This document shows, piece after piece, positions 8,336 to 17,028 of a stretch of 44,090 bases of DNA; the first letter of the stretch is position 1, and each line of letters opens with the position of its first letter. The DNA is from Pseudomonas kielensis. Its GTDB lineage: Bacteria > Pseudomonadota > Gammaproteobacteria > Pseudomonadales > Pseudomonadaceae. The stretch lies in assembly GCF_014236655.1 (NCBI RefSeq), contig NZ_JACMYG010000037.1, positions 1 to 44,090 on the forward strand, written 5' to 3'. Position numbers and translations under genes: made by a program. The notes below the pieces were generated by a model, which worked only from the letters and a program-made list of their open reading frames with translations, was not told the origin of the DNA and searched no databases.

Positions 8336-8527
8336 CTACATGCGGTGCATGCGAGGCTGGATCTGTTGGCGGGGCACAATCGCGGAACCCGATCGATTGT
8401 TGCCCCCCTCCTGGGCGGCCGGGTTCTGTGCGGCGGCGGGGTCGGTGCTGCTCTGGTCGTGGCAGGACGCGCCGCTGAGACAGATGGCGGCAGCGAGCAG
8501 GACAATCGGGCTCAAGGACTTGAACAT
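8336..8527 (-). CDS. Small exported peptide, lipoprotein-like
   Basis: 63 residues from the ATG at 8527 (GGAG 6 nt upstream favours it over the ATG at 8533). The N-terminus MFKSLSPIVLLAAAICLSGASC is a signal peptide followed by Cys, but GAS-C is not a canonical lipobox (Leu would be expected at -3), so acylation is uncertain. The remainder is Gln/Asn/Ala/Pro-rich and disordered-looking. It converges on the SulP gene with a 21-bp gap. No known family. Confidence 0.5.
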   Translation of the reverse strand: MFKSLSPIVLLAAAICLSGASCHDQSSTDPAAAQNPAAQEGGNNRSGSAIVPRQQIQPRMHRM

Positions 8528-8728
8528 GGTCATCTCCGACGTTTGGCGGCCAGGCAAGGGGAGCCGGCGCCCCGTTCCTTGAGCGTAGCCGATTGCATCG
8601 CAGGTCAGCCCCGGGTCGACCAAGGGCCGGGGCAGCGCTAGGGCTTTGCCCGTGTCTGCAGTTACCATTGGCTTTTTTCAACGCAGCAGACACCGGCCTG
8701 GTGCAGCTATTCGAGTGGATCGAACGTG

Positions 8729-9739
8729 ATGGAGCGACGGCAATTCAGCGGTGGCATGAAGGGCAAGAACCTTCGCTACCTGAAGGAAACCCCCAATGCC
8801 ACGCCGCCCACGGTGCGTACCGGGTTTGTCCTGCTCGAACACTTCTCCTTGCCGGCATTCACCCAGGCGCTGGATACCCTGATCACGGCCAACCTGCTGC
8901 GCCCCGGGTTGTTCACGACCCGCACGTTCGGCCTGGGTGAGGCTGAGGTCATCAGTGACCTGGGGCTGGTCATTCGCCCGGATGCCCGTCTCGATGCGGG
9001 CGCGATCAACGACCTGGACCTGCTGGTGGTTTGTGGCGGCTACCGTACCGAGCTCAAGGTCAGCGATGAGTTCATCGGCCTGCTCAAGACCGCCGCCGAG
9101 CGGGGCGCCCACCTCGCCGGTCTGTGGAATGGTGCATGGTTCCTGGGCAAGGCGGGCCTGCTGGATGGCTATCGTTGCGCGATTCACCCCGAACACCGTC
9201 CCGCCCTCACGGAAATTGCCCGGGCCACCCACGTCAGCAGTGAGCCCTACGTGATCGATCGCGACCGGCTCACCGCGTCCAGCCCTTCGGGGGCCTTCCA
9301 CATGGCACTGGACTGGATCAAGGGCCTGCACGACAAAGCCCTGGTCGAGGGTATCGAGGACATCCTGGCGTTCGAGGAGTCGCGCTACCGGCGCATCAAG
9401 CCGACGGAAAACGTCTGCCTCAGCGCGCCCTTGCGCGAGGTGGTGAAACTGATGGATGCCAACCTCGAAGAGCCGCTGGAGCTCGAGCAACTGGCGGTCT
9501 ATGCCGGGCGTTCGCGGCGCCAGCTCGAACGCTTGTTCAAGGAGCAATTGGGCACCACGCCGCAGCGTTATTACCTGGAACTGCGCATTACCGAAGCCCG
9601 TCGTCTGCTGCAGCACACCGAACTGTCCCAGGTGGACGTGCTGGTGGCCTGCGGGTTTGTCTCGCCGAGCCATTTCAGCAAGTGCTACAGCGCCTACTTC
9701 GGGTATCGTCCATCCAAGGAAAAGCGCCTGGTCAAGTAA
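8729..9739 (+). CDS. GlxA-type AraC-family transcriptional regulator
   Basis: About 336 residues: an N-terminal DJ-1/PfpI-like domain (about 30-200; TGFVLLEHFSLPAFTQALDTL, LDLLVVCGGY, AHLAGLWNGAWFLGKAGLLDG) and a C-terminal AraC double helix-turn-helix (about 230-335; EPLELEQLAVYAGRSRRQLERLF and VACGFVSPSHFSKCYSAYFGYRPS). The same architecture is found in GbdR, CdhR and ArgR-type pseudomonad regulators of amine and amino-acid catabolism. The elbow position that is Cys in active DJ-1 enzymes (xxCTGA/xxCNG) reads LWNGAW here, consistent with a non-enzymatic sensor. GTG at 8726 and ATG at 8729 are adjacent; ATG chosen. No obvious target operon adjoins it. Confidence 0.85.
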   Translation: MERRQFSGGMKGKNLRYLKETPNATPPTVRTGFVLLEHFSLPAFTQALDTLITANLLRPGLFTTRTFGLGEAEVISDLGLVIRPDARLDAGAINDLDLLVVCGGYRTELKVSDEFIGLLKTAAERGAHLAGLWNGAWFLGKAGLLDGYRCAIHPEHRPALTEIARATHVSSEPYVIDRDRLTASSPSGAFHMALDWIKGLHDKALVEGIEDILAFEESRYRRIKPTENVCLSAPLREVVKLMDANLEEPLELEQLAVYAGRSRRQLERLFKEQLGTTPQRYYLELRITEARRLLQHTELSQVDVLVACGFVSPSHFSKCYSAYFGYRPSKEKRLVK

Positions 9740-9760
9740 GGTGCAAAGTTTGAGCAGCAG

Positions 9761-10504
9761 TTAAAACACGATGCCCAGTTTTGCCCCGTATTCATTCCTG
9801 ATCTGCTTGTCGTACTGACTGAAGTCAAACTGACCCTCAGGGTCATAGTTGAAACGGTTGTAATACAGGCTGGCGACAATCGGTAAACTGCCTTGCGAGT
9901 TGAACAGCACACTTAATTCGACATAAGGGTCGGTGCTGCTCTGCAAGTCCAGGGTCTGATTGGAAATACCCTGGACATCCAGTTGCGCATCGCCCTCCAG
10001 GGATCTTCGCGCGCCGGCTTCAAGGCGCAGGGCGGCAGTATCGAACTGATGGTTATAGCCAATCGCAACTTTGGCGAAGGGGGTGCGGTTGGTCAGTTCA
10101 ATATCGTATTTGTTGTAGCCCGGATCAAAACGATTCCATTTGTAGCCAGCGCCCACCAGCATGTCGAGAAAGTTGCTGGCATCCAGTGCCAGCCGCCAGC
10201 CCAGATCCAGGTCCGCTTGCAGGTCTTTGACCCGCTGCCCCTGTTTTTCCGAGTACTGGCCACTGATCTCGGCCTGAAACACCAGGCCGGCATGGCCGGT
10301 CAACTTGTTGCCGTAGTTGAGGAACACTCCGCCTTCGGGCATGCGCTCGATGTCGTTGCTCGGCCCTTTGAATTCCAGTTCGCTGTAGCTACCCAGCAGG
10401 CCCACTGCAATCACCGGTTCGGTATTGACGGCGGCCGTTGAAGTAGGCGCCGAAGTTACCGCGACAAGTGCGCAGGCAACAGCCAGTAAATTTATTGTTT
10501 TCAT
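9761..10504 (-). CDS. Outer-membrane beta-barrel protein (MipA/OmpV-like)
   Basis: 247 residues with a signal peptide (MKTINLLAVACALVAVTSAPTSTAA) and alternating amphipathic strands through to a C-terminal phenylalanine (YGAKLGIVF), the signature recognised by the BAM machinery. Aromatic girdle residues recur (FQAEISGQY, WRLALDAS, YKWNRFDPGYNKYDIEL, YYNRFNYDPEG). The size suggests an 8-12 strand barrel. Specific family is not certain; MipA/OmpV or a general porin-like group is plausible. It converges with the AraC regulator gene and has an AT-rich 264-bp region upstream. Confidence 0.6.
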   Translation of the reverse strand: MKTINLLAVACALVAVTSAPTSTAAVNTEPVIAVGLLGSYSELEFKGPSNDIERMPEGGVFLNYGNKLTGHAGLVFQAEISGQYSEKQGQRVKDLQADLDLGWRLALDASNFLDMLVGAGYKWNRFDPGYNKYDIELTNRTPFAKVAIGYNHQFDTAALRLEAGARRSLEGDAQLDVQGISNQTLDLQSSTDPYVELSVLFNSQGSLPIVASLYYNRFNYDPEGQFDFSQYDKQIRNEYGAKLGIVF

Positions 10505-10768
10505 AAGAACTCCAGCAGCGCGCCGCAGGTCCGTTATGGATTGCTCTTATGACGAATGTAGTTGTTTTGCAGATGGCCATTTATGGTGGGGGAGAGGCGG
10601 GCGACGAATGGAGGGTTATAGATGGATCCAAGTTGGTGAAGTGTGCGTATTCATTGGGTTTGGTAGTTTTAATTATTTTCCATGACGCTGAATTGTTGGG
10701 CGTGTTGTTGCGGATGATTGTCGTTAGTTAAACTTTAAATTGGCGTCAAAAGTTAAAATGGCATGTTT

Positions 10769-11656
10769 TCAAGTAACGTTTTTGAACACTTTGTTTATCA
10801 GGTCGAATACATTGCTTTTTACTGCACTGTTCAACTCGACCCAGGCCAGTCCGGTGGTGGCACGGTAATCGCCCAATTCCAGGGGGCGGGACAGCACATT
10901 GGCCGGCAGCGCGCGGCCGGCATTGGCGGGTAACAGGCCGACGCCGAGTCCGGCGGAAACCAGGGCCAGCATGGTGGTGAACTCGCCCAGTTCGGCGCGG
11001 ATCTGCAACCGGATGCCGTGGCTGGCCAGGGCTTGCATCAGGCCATCGTAAAAACCGGGGGCGTAGCGTCTGGCAAGGATGTACACCGGCACCTCGGCCA
11101 GCGATGCCCGCGTCAGGCTGGCGCATGCGGCCAGGGGGTGGTCGCTGGGGAAGGCCAGCATCATGTTCTCGCGCACCACTTCCAGGGTCTGGATGCCGGG
11201 AGTGACCGCGGGCAAGCGCATCAGGCCAAAGTCCAGTTGGCCGCTTTTCAGGGCCATGGCTTGCTCCGGTCCCGACATGTCCTTGAGCTCCAGTTCGATC
11301 CGCGGGAATTGCTCATGCAGCGAGCGCACCAGGGTGGGCAGCAGTTGCGGCAGTACCGAGGAAACGAAACCCAGGCGCACACGACCGATTTCCCCACGCC
11401 CCGAAGCCTTCGCCACATCCACGGCGTGGGCCGCTTGATGCAGGGTCGCCAGCGCTTCCGGAAGGAAGATCGCGCCGACCTCGGTCAGCGCCACCGAATG
11501 CCGGTTGCGCTCGAACAGGCGCACCCCGAGTTCATCCTCGAGCAATTTGATCTGCATGCTCAAGGCCGGCTGCACGATGGACAGGCGTTGCGCGGCGCGG
11601 CCGAAATGCAGCTCCTGGGCCAGGGTCACGAATGAGCGCAACAGCTTGATTTCCAT
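10769..11656 (-). CDS. LysR-family transcriptional regulator
   Basis: 295 residues from the ATG at 11656. N-terminal LysR winged HTH (MEIKLLRSFVTLAQELHFGRAAQRLSIVQPALSMQIKLLEDELGVRLFER) and a C-terminal periplasmic-binding-like effector domain (GRVRLGFVSSVLPQLLPTLV, LVSAGLGVGLLPA). The open frame upstream to 12028 is antisense to the SDR gene and not coding. It is divergent from the SDR-MFS pair at 11804, with a TGATC/GATCA element between, so it most likely controls that pair. Confidence 0.88.
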   Translation of the reverse strand: MEIKLLRSFVTLAQELHFGRAAQRLSIVQPALSMQIKLLEDELGVRLFERNRHSVALTEVGAIFLPEALATLHQAAHAVDVAKASGRGEIGRVRLGFVSSVLPQLLPTLVRSLHEQFPRIELELKDMSGPEQAMALKSGQLDFGLMRLPAVTPGIQTLEVVRENMMLAFPSDHPLAACASLTRASLAEVPVYILARRYAPGFYDGLMQALASHGIRLQIRAELGEFTTMLALVSAGLGVGLLPANAGRALPANVLSRPLELGDYRATTGLAWVELNSAVKSNVFDLINKVFKNVT

Positions 11657-11703
11657 ATAGGGACTCCGGGGCAGCGGGGGCAAGAGCCGTCGATCATAGA
11701 ATT

Positions 11704-11717
11704 TGATCACCAGATCA
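11704..11717. promoter_or_regulatory. Candidate LysR binding palindrome
   Basis: TGATC, 4-bp spacer, GATCA in the 147-bp gap between the LysR and SDR start codons, 48 bp from the LysR start. Short dyads of this kind are typical LysR recognition elements; the assignment is positional. Confidence 0.35.
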
Positions 11718-11803
11718 GCAATCACCATTGGACGCTGTGAGTGGGCTGCGGTGAACTGCCGCCAAGGCCATTCAACAACAAAGGGCCATTGACGGAGAAC
11801 TGT

Positions 11804-12577
11804 ATGGGATTCACCAGTGATAGCTTTCGACTGGACGGGCGCAGGGCGCTGATCACCGGTTCGGGCAAGGGCATCGGCCTGGAATTGGCCCGGGGTCTGG
11901 GTGCCGCGGGCGCCAGGGTGGTGATCAATGATCGCAATGCTGACAAGGCACGCAGGGTGGCCAGCCAACTGCAAGAGGAGGGCATCGACGCCGATTTTGC
12001 CGTGTTTGACGTCACCGACCGCGCTCAACTACTGGAGGCGATCAACCACCTCGAAGCAACCCGTGGGGCCATCGATATTCTGGTCAACAACGCCGGGATC
12101 CAGCGCCGTGCCCCCCTGGAGGATTTCGACCCCAACGACTGGCACGCACTGATGCGGGTCAACCTGGACGGGGTGTTCCATGTCTCCCAGGCCGTCGCCC
12201 GGCACATGATTGCCCGTGGTCGCGGCAAGATCATCAACATCTGCTCGGTGCAGAGCGAGCTGGCGCGGCCGACCATCGCGCCCTACGCCGCCTCCAAGGG
12301 CGCGGTGAAAATGCTCACCAAGGGCATGTGCGCCGAGTGGGCACGCCACGGCATCCAGGCCAATGGCCTGGCCCCTGGGTATTTCGCCACCGAGATGAAC
12401 CGCGCGCTGGTGGACAACCAGGAGTTCTCCCAGTGGCTGTGCAAACGCACACCGGCCGGGCGTTGGGGCCGGGTCGAGGAGTTGTGTGGCGCGGCGGTCT
12501 TCCTCGCCTCGCCGGCTTCGGACTTCATCAATGGCCAGACGCTGTTCGTCGATGGCGGCTTGACCAGCGTGGTTTGA
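11804..12577 (+). CDS. SDR oxidoreductase, gluconate 5-dehydrogenase-like
   Basis: 257 residues, classical short-chain dehydrogenase: cofactor motif GSGKGIG at about 18-24, NNAG near 92-95, catalytic Ser in ICSVQSELARPT, YAASKGAVK (Tyr-x3-Lys) and the C-terminal FLASPASDFINGQTLFVDGG. Acidic residue pattern (VINDRNADKARR) suggests NADP/NAD choice cannot be fixed. Order SDR then ACS-family MFS transporter is the usual arrangement for uptake and oxidation of a sugar acid (gluconate/ketogluconate/galactonate type). Start chosen at ATG 11804 with CGGAG upstream. Confidence 0.82.
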   Translation: MGFTSDSFRLDGRRALITGSGKGIGLELARGLGAAGARVVINDRNADKARRVASQLQEEGIDADFAVFDVTDRAQLLEAINHLEATRGAIDILVNNAGIQRRAPLEDFDPNDWHALMRVNLDGVFHVSQAVARHMIARGRGKIINICSVQSELARPTIAPYAASKGAVKMLTKGMCAEWARHGIQANGLAPGYFATEMNRALVDNQEFSQWLCKRTPAGRWGRVEELCGAAVFLASPASDFINGQTLFVDGGLTSVV

Positions 12578-12619
12578 ACCGAACACCCGTCGTTATAAAA
12601 ACAACAACAGGGGACACCC

Positions 12620-13918
12620 ATGAGTGCACTCAAAGAGTCGTTACTGCCGCTGACCGATGACAACCGTCGGCAGACCAAGGTCCAGGGCTTTGCCAGCAAA
12701 CGCTGGTGGTACCTGATTCCGCTGATTTTCATCACCTACAGCCTGGCCTACCTGGACCGCGCCAACTATGGCTTTGCCAGTGCGGCCGGGATCGAGCAGG
12801 ACCTGGGGATTACCAAGAGCACCTCGTCCTTGATCGGTGCCTTGTTCTTTCTCGGCTACTTTTTCTTCCAGGTGCCGGGGGCGATCTACGCGCAGAAGTA
12901 CAGCGTGCGCAAACTGGTGTTCTGGAGCCTGATCCTCTGGGGCTTCTGCGCCATGGCCACGGGGCTGGTGACCAATATCCCGATGCTGATGGTCATCCGG
13001 GTCTCGCTGGGCATCGTCGAAGCGGCAGTGATGCCGGCGATGCTGATCTTCATCAGCAACTGGTTCACCCGCAAGGAGCGCTCGCGGGCCAACACCTTCC
13101 TGGTGCTGGGCAACCCGGTGACGGTGCTGTGGATGTCGGTGGTCTCGGGCTACCTGATCCATGCCTGGGGCTGGCGTGAGATGTTCGTCATCGAAGGCGC
13201 GCCTGCCGTGTTGTGGGCGTTTGTCTGGTGGCGCCTGGCGCGGGACAAGCCTGAGCAGGTCGACTGGCTGAGCCGTCAGGAAAAAGACCAGTTGGCGGCG
13301 ACCCTGGCCGAAGAACAGAAAGGCATGCAAGTGGTGCGCAACTACCGCCAGGCCTTCACCAGCCCCATCGTGATTCAGCTGTGCTGCGTCCATGCGCTGT
13401 GGAGCATCGGGGTCTATGGCTTCATCATGTGGCTGCCGACCATCATCAAGCAGGCGGCTGCGGCGGACATCGTCACGGTTGGCTGGTTGAGTGCGGTGCC
13501 TTACGTCGCAGCGGTCGGCACCATGCTGGCGGTGTCCTGGGCCTCGGACAAATCCCAGCAACGCAAGCATTTCGTCTGGCCGCTGCTGGCCCTGGGGGCG
13601 TTGGCGTTCTTTTGCTCCTACCTGCTGGGCTCCAGTCATTTCTGGTGGTCGTTTGCCTTGTTGACCCTCGCCGGTGCTGCACTGTACGCCCCGTACGGTC
13701 CGTTCTTCGCGCTGATCCCGGAGATCCTGCCGGCCAACGTGTTCGGTGGCGCTATCGGCCTGATCAATGCCTGCGGCGCGCTGGGGGCCTTTATCGGCTC
13801 ATGGATTGTTGGCTACCTGATCGGCCTGACCGGCAACCCTGGCGCGGCCTACATTTTCATGACAGCCGGGGTGCTGTCGTCGGCCCTGTTGATGGCCTGG
13901 GTGAAGGTCAAACTGTAG
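12620..13918 (+). CDS. MFS transporter, anion:cation symporter (ACS) type
   Basis: 432 residues, 12 TM segments. N-terminal RWWYLIPLIFITYSLAYLDRANYGFAS is the hallmark of the ACS family (phthalate, glucarate, galactonate, tartrate symporters); the loop 2-3 motif and the GIVEAAVMPAMLIFISNWFTRKERSRAN segment also match. GGGGACACCC precedes the ATG by a few bases, 42 bp after the SDR stop, so the two form an operon. Predicted substrate: a sugar acid or related organic anion. Confidence 0.85.
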   Translation: MSALKESLLPLTDDNRRQTKVQGFASKRWWYLIPLIFITYSLAYLDRANYGFASAAGIEQDLGITKSTSSLIGALFFLGYFFFQVPGAIYAQKYSVRKLVFWSLILWGFCAMATGLVTNIPMLMVIRVSLGIVEAAVMPAMLIFISNWFTRKERSRANTFLVLGNPVTVLWMSVVSGYLIHAWGWREMFVIEGAPAVLWAFVWWRLARDKPEQVDWLSRQEKDQLAATLAEEQKGMQVVRNYRQAFTSPIVIQLCCVHALWSIGVYGFIMWLPTIIKQAAAADIVTVGWLSAVPYVAAVGTMLAVSWASDKSQQRKHFVWPLLALGALAFFCSYLLGSSHFWWSFALLTLAGAALYAPYGPFFALIPEILPANVFGGAIGLINACGALGAFIGSWIVGYLIGLTGNPGAAYIFMTAGVLSSALLMAWVKVKL

Positions 13919-13984
13919 TGGTCTACTAACCCCGGACACCCATTTAGGCGAGAATGCTCGGCCTGTTGAGTGGTAAGGGCGGGC

Positions 13985-14041
13985 GAGGCGGCCTACCGGC
14001 CGGCCTGCTTTTCCCTGGTGTATGAATTTCCTTTGTGGGAG
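13985..14041 (+). repeat. Dispersed intergenic repeat, copy 1
   Basis: The segment from gaggcggcctaccggcc through ctggtgtatgaatttcc to gtgggag closely matches 43853-43910 (gcggcctcccggcc..., ctggtgtacgaatttcc..., gtgggag). Both are intergenic. Just before it (13917-13970) is a stretch ending gacacccatttaggcgag that resembles an insertion-sequence end, but no transposase is present. Confidence 0.6.
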
Positions 14042-14145
14042 CTGGCCTGCCGGCGATGGTCGTTAACGATATCGCGTGCATTCAGGGGGCACGCAATGTT
14101 CTTTAGGCCATCGCGAGCAGGCCGCAAGCGGGCACCCGCTCCTGC
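14035..14145. repeat. Imperfect REP-type inverted pair
   Basis: A left unit (gtgggagctggcctgccggcgatgg, split around 14035-14059) and a right unit in inverse orientation (ccatcgcgagcaggcc ... gcacccgctcctgc, about 14108-14145) form a degenerate REP doublet between the MFS and YkvI genes, which converge here. It may act as a bidirectional terminator. Confidence 0.55.
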
Positions 14146-14153
14146 AAAAGTCC

Positions 14154-15215
14154 TTACACCGCGGCCGCTGAGAGGCGACCCCGGCGCAGCCAGCCGATCA
14201 GGACGGCGGCGATCAGCAGGAAGCCCAGGTAGCCGAACAGCGGATACACCTGGCCCACCAGGCTGATGAAGCCCACCAGGCTGCCGACAAAAGCCAGGAC
14301 ACCGGCCACGGCCGAGCCGATGCGGAATGTGCGGGTGCCGGCCGGCAGCAGGCGGGCCGAGAAGGAGTAGAGCGTGCCGACGGCGGTGTTGAGGATCATG
14401 CAAAAGATGATCAGTGCCATCAAAAGCCCCAGCACCGGGGAGATCTCGGTGGCGATCGACAGCATCGGCATCGGCAGGTCCGCCACGCTGTCCAGGCGCG
14501 ACAGCAGGCCCAGGCTCATCACCAGCATCAGCAAGCCGAGCGCCGCGCCGCCCAGGATGCCGCCCCAGATCGCCTGCTTTTCGGTTTTTGCCGCGCCGCC
14601 CATGATCGCCAGGATCGGCACCCCGGCCACAATGTTGTACGACACATAGAGCAATGCCCCCAACAACCAATGGCTGGCACCGGCCTGCTGCTGGCTGGCC
14701 AACTGGTCGAGCTGGGCGAATTCCAGGTCGCGGCTGGCTGCGCCATACAGGGCCACCGCCACGGCGGTGAGAATCAGAAAGGGCGTCGCTGCCCCGATCA
14801 TGCCGATCACCTTATGCACGTCCAGGCACACCACCGCGACCACGATCAGGGTCACCAGGACGCTGCCGAGCACCGCCGGAATGCCGAATTGCTGCTCCAG
14901 CAACGCCCCCCCGCCTGCCAGCATGACCACGGTCACGGCAAACATGAAGAAGGTGATCATCAGATCGACAAAGGTCCCCAGGTAGCGGCCGCACAAGGCG
15001 TACACCACGTCCTTGTGGGACGTCGCCTGCAAGCGACTGCCCATGCCGGCCAGCGCCATGCCGAGGAAGGTGAACAGCGCGGCGCTGACCACCGCACCGA
15101 GCAGGCCCCAGACGCCGAAGTCGACGAACATCAGCAACAGCTCCCGGCCCGAGGCAAACCCCGCGCCGACGATGACGCCGACAAATGCACCGGCGATTTT
15201 CAGACTTTCTTTCAT
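14154..15215 (-). CDS. YkvI-family membrane protein, probable amino-acid permease
   Basis: 353 residues, about 10 TM segments. N-terminal IAGAFVGVIVGAGFASGRELLLMFVDFG is characteristic of the YkvI family, distantly related to APC/LeuT-fold amino-acid transporters. ATG at 15215 is preferred (GAGGG 8 nt upstream) over the TTG at 15221. It is the third gene of a minus-strand operon with a FAD amino-acid oxidoreductase and RidA, so uptake or export of the amino acid oxidised by that enzyme is the natural guess. Confidence 0.75.
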   Translation of the reverse strand: MKESLKIAGAFVGVIVGAGFASGRELLLMFVDFGVWGLLGAVVSAALFTFLGMALAGMGSRLQATSHKDVVYALCGRYLGTFVDLMITFFMFAVTVVMLAGGGALLEQQFGIPAVLGSVLVTLIVVAVVCLDVHKVIGMIGAATPFLILTAVAVALYGAASRDLEFAQLDQLASQQQAGASHWLLGALLYVSYNIVAGVPILAIMGGAAKTEKQAIWGGILGGAALGLLMLVMSLGLLSRLDSVADLPMPMLSIATEISPVLGLLMALIIFCMILNTAVGTLYSFSARLLPAGTRTFRIGSAVAGVLAFVGSLVGFISLVGQVYPLFGYLGFLLIAAVLIGWLRRGRLSAAAV

Positions 15216-15296
15216 GACCAATTCCCTCGATCTATTGTTGTTATTGGCTGCGCAGAGCCTCTGCGGGGTATTGCACTGATGCTTGGCCGGGGTGGC

Positions 15297-15677
15297 TCAG
15301 TCGGTTGTGCCGACCCAGGCCTGGACTTCGATTTCCACGTCGACCCCCAGCGCCAGGCCCGCACTGACCGTGGAGCGCACCGGGAAGCCGTTGCTGAAGT
15401 GACGCTGGTAGACCTGGTTGAAACCGGCGAAATGCTGCATGTCCGAGAGCCAGACCGTGGCCTTGACCACCTGGTCGAAGCCCACGCCACATTCGGCCAG
15501 GGTTTCGCCAATACGGGTCATCACGGCGGCGGTTTGGGTGGCGATATCGCCGCGCACCACTTCACCTTCGGCGGTCATCGGGATCTGCCCGGAAAGGAAC
15601 AGGAAGTCGCCGATCCGAATCGCCTTGGAGAAGGGGTAGGGCAGGGTGCTGGGGTAGCGCTGGAGAGTGTTGGGCAT
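15297..15677 (-). CDS. RidA/YjgF-family imine deaminase
   Basis: 126 residues of the RidA (Rid) family: LPYPFSKAIRIGDFLFLSGQIPM, GEVVRGDIATQTAAVMTRIGETLAECG, VVKATVWLSDMQHFAGFNQVYQRHF and the C-terminal VEIEVQAWVG. The family arginine expected about 20 residues from the end is present in FPVRSTVSAG. RidA proteins hydrolyse reactive imines/enamines released by amino-acid oxidation. It lies 30 bp downstream of the FAD enzyme gene and 81 bp upstream of YkvI, so it probably clears the imino acid that enzyme makes. Confidence 0.85.
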   Translation of the reverse strand: MPNTLQRYPSTLPYPFSKAIRIGDFLFLSGQIPMTAEGEVVRGDIATQTAAVMTRIGETLAECGVGFDQVVKATVWLSDMQHFAGFNQVYQRHFSNGFPVRSTVSAGLALGVDVEIEVQAWVGTTD

Positions 15678-15707
15678 GGCATGGAGCCTCGGTGGTGGGG
15701 TAAGTGT

Positions 15708-16844
15708 TTAACGCAAGCGCGCCGGCGCCAGGCGAAGGGGGTCGACGCCTTGTTGGTGCAGGTGCTCGGGCAAGGGGTGATCCAGCAGCAGGGCGCAGGC
15801 CAGTTGCGAGACCGCGGCGGCGGACTGGATGCCATAGCCGCCCTGGGCCGCCAGCCAGAAAAAGCCTGCGCACTGATCGTCCCAGCCGACCACCAGGTCG
15901 CCGTCGGCCACGAATGAGCGCAAGCCGGCCCAGCTGTGGCGCGGCCGACGAATCTGCAAAGAGGTGGCGGCTTCGATGTGATAGATCCCGGTGGCGATAT
16001 CCAGCTCTTCGGGCATCACGTCCTGGGCGTGTACGGGGTCGGCGTTGGCCGGTGAGCCCAGCAACTGGCCGGCGTCGGGCTTGAAGTAGAAGCTCTCGTC
16101 GATGCCGATCACGGCGGGCCAGCGGGAGAAGTCGGTGCCTGCGGGGCCGTCGAAGGTAAAGGCGCTGCGCCGGCACGGCTGCAGGCCGATCGGGGCCACG
16201 TCGCACAGCTGCGCCACCTGGTCGGCCCAGGCGCCAGCGGCGTTGACCAGGGTTCGCGCCCTGAACTGACGGCCGTCGGCCAGGGTCAGGGCCCAGGCAT
16301 CGCCTTCCCGGTGAGCGGTACGCAGTTCGGCATCACACATCAGCTCACCACCGGCGCGGCGCATGGCCCGCAGAAAACCCTGGTGCAAGGCATGCACATC
16401 GAGGTCACGGGCATCAGTTTCAAGGATCGCCCCGCCGATGGCCTCGGCCCGCAGGCACGGCACCAGGGCCAGGGCTTGCTCGGCATCGATCAACGACACG
16501 TTGGCTGCGCAGCTGCGCAGGCTGGTATAGGTTTGCTCGAGCAGGGGCTGTTGGTCCGGGCTGGCGATGTACAGGCAGCCCCGGGGTTCCAGCAGCGGAT
16601 GTTCGGTGAACCCGGCTGGCGGTTGTTCGTAGAACGCCCGGCTGGCACGGGTCAACGCCTGGATCTGCGGGGTTCCGTAGGCTTCCATGAACATCGCGGC
16701 GGAGCGGCCGGTGGCGTGATAGCCGGGCTGCGACTCACGTTCCAGGACCAGGACGCTGGCCTGTCCCGCCAGGCGATAGGCCAGGGAGGCCCCTGCAATA
16801 CCGCCGCCGATGATGACGAAATCGAAACACTCGCTGTCGTGCAT
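15708..16844 (-). CDS. FAD-dependent D-amino-acid dehydrogenase/oxidase, DauA-like
   Basis: 378 residues from the ATG at 16844 (GGAGGT 8 nt upstream). DAO fold: FAD dinucleotide motif FVIIGGGIAGASLAYRL at 9-25, LERESQPGYHATGRSAA at 35-50, TLVNAAGAWAD, and C-terminal WAGLRSFVADGDLVVGWDDQCAGFFWLAAQGGYGIQ. From memory the sequence is close to P. aeruginosa D-arginine dehydrogenase (DauA). Carboxylate-side residues (Arg in RRSAF, Tyr in DESFYFKPD, Arg in AGLRSF) are conserved, but the positions equivalent to His48 and Glu87 of DauA are Met51 and Cys90, so the guanidinium-binding Glu is missing and D-arginine is an unlikely substrate. First gene of an operon with RidA and YkvI. Confidence 0.8.
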   Translation of the reverse strand: MHDSECFDFVIIGGGIAGASLAYRLAGQASVLVLERESQPGYHATGRSAAMFMEAYGTPQIQALTRASRAFYEQPPAGFTEHPLLEPRGCLYIASPDQQPLLEQTYTSLRSCAANVSLIDAEQALALVPCLRAEAIGGAILETDARDLDVHALHQGFLRAMRRAGGELMCDAELRTAHREGDAWALTLADGRQFRARTLVNAAGAWADQVAQLCDVAPIGLQPCRRSAFTFDGPAGTDFSRWPAVIGIDESFYFKPDAGQLLGSPANADPVHAQDVMPEELDIATGIYHIEAATSLQIRRPRHSWAGLRSFVADGDLVVGWDDQCAGFFWLAAQGGYGIQSAAAVSQLACALLLDHPLPEHLHQQGVDPLRLAPARLR

Positions 16845-16897
16845 GCCCAAGGACCTCCGTGGTGGGTGGGGAGAAAAGACGACGCCCGCACCGGCTG

Positions 16898-16941
16898 GAT
16901 AAATTCTCACATAAGAGAAATGTAAGATATGAGAATTTATC
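16898..16941. promoter_or_regulatory. Palindromic operator between FAD enzyme operon and XRE-cupin gene
   Basis: Perfect 12-bp inverted arms GATAAATTCTCA (16898-16909) and TGAGAATTTATC (16930-16941) with a 20-bp spacer, in an AT-rich island between divergent genes. The arrangement fits a dimeric XRE regulator binding both arms and controlling both directions. The spacer may include the promoter -10 for one side. Confidence 0.65.
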
Positions 16942-17028
16942 AGTCAAGCCATGGCCTTGAGGTAATATCGCGCCACGCATCCGGCCCGGGTCCCCAGGGC
17001 CAGAAAATTGGTATGACAGAGAGACTGC

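Noticed and set aside
10505..10768. Short plus-strand ORF (10549-10731) in the AT-rich gap before the outer-membrane protein gene
   Set aside because: No Shine-Dalgarno or recognisable protein; the region is more likely promoter/leader DNA for the minus-strand gene.
11657..12028. Upstream extension of the LysR ORF
   Set aside because: The LysR HTH begins at the ATG at 11656, and the extension overlaps the well-supported SDR gene.
13917..13970. Possible insertion-sequence end (gacacccatttaggcgag) after the MFS gene
   Set aside because: No transposase, inverted partner or target duplication is visible, so it is mentioned only beside the repeat.
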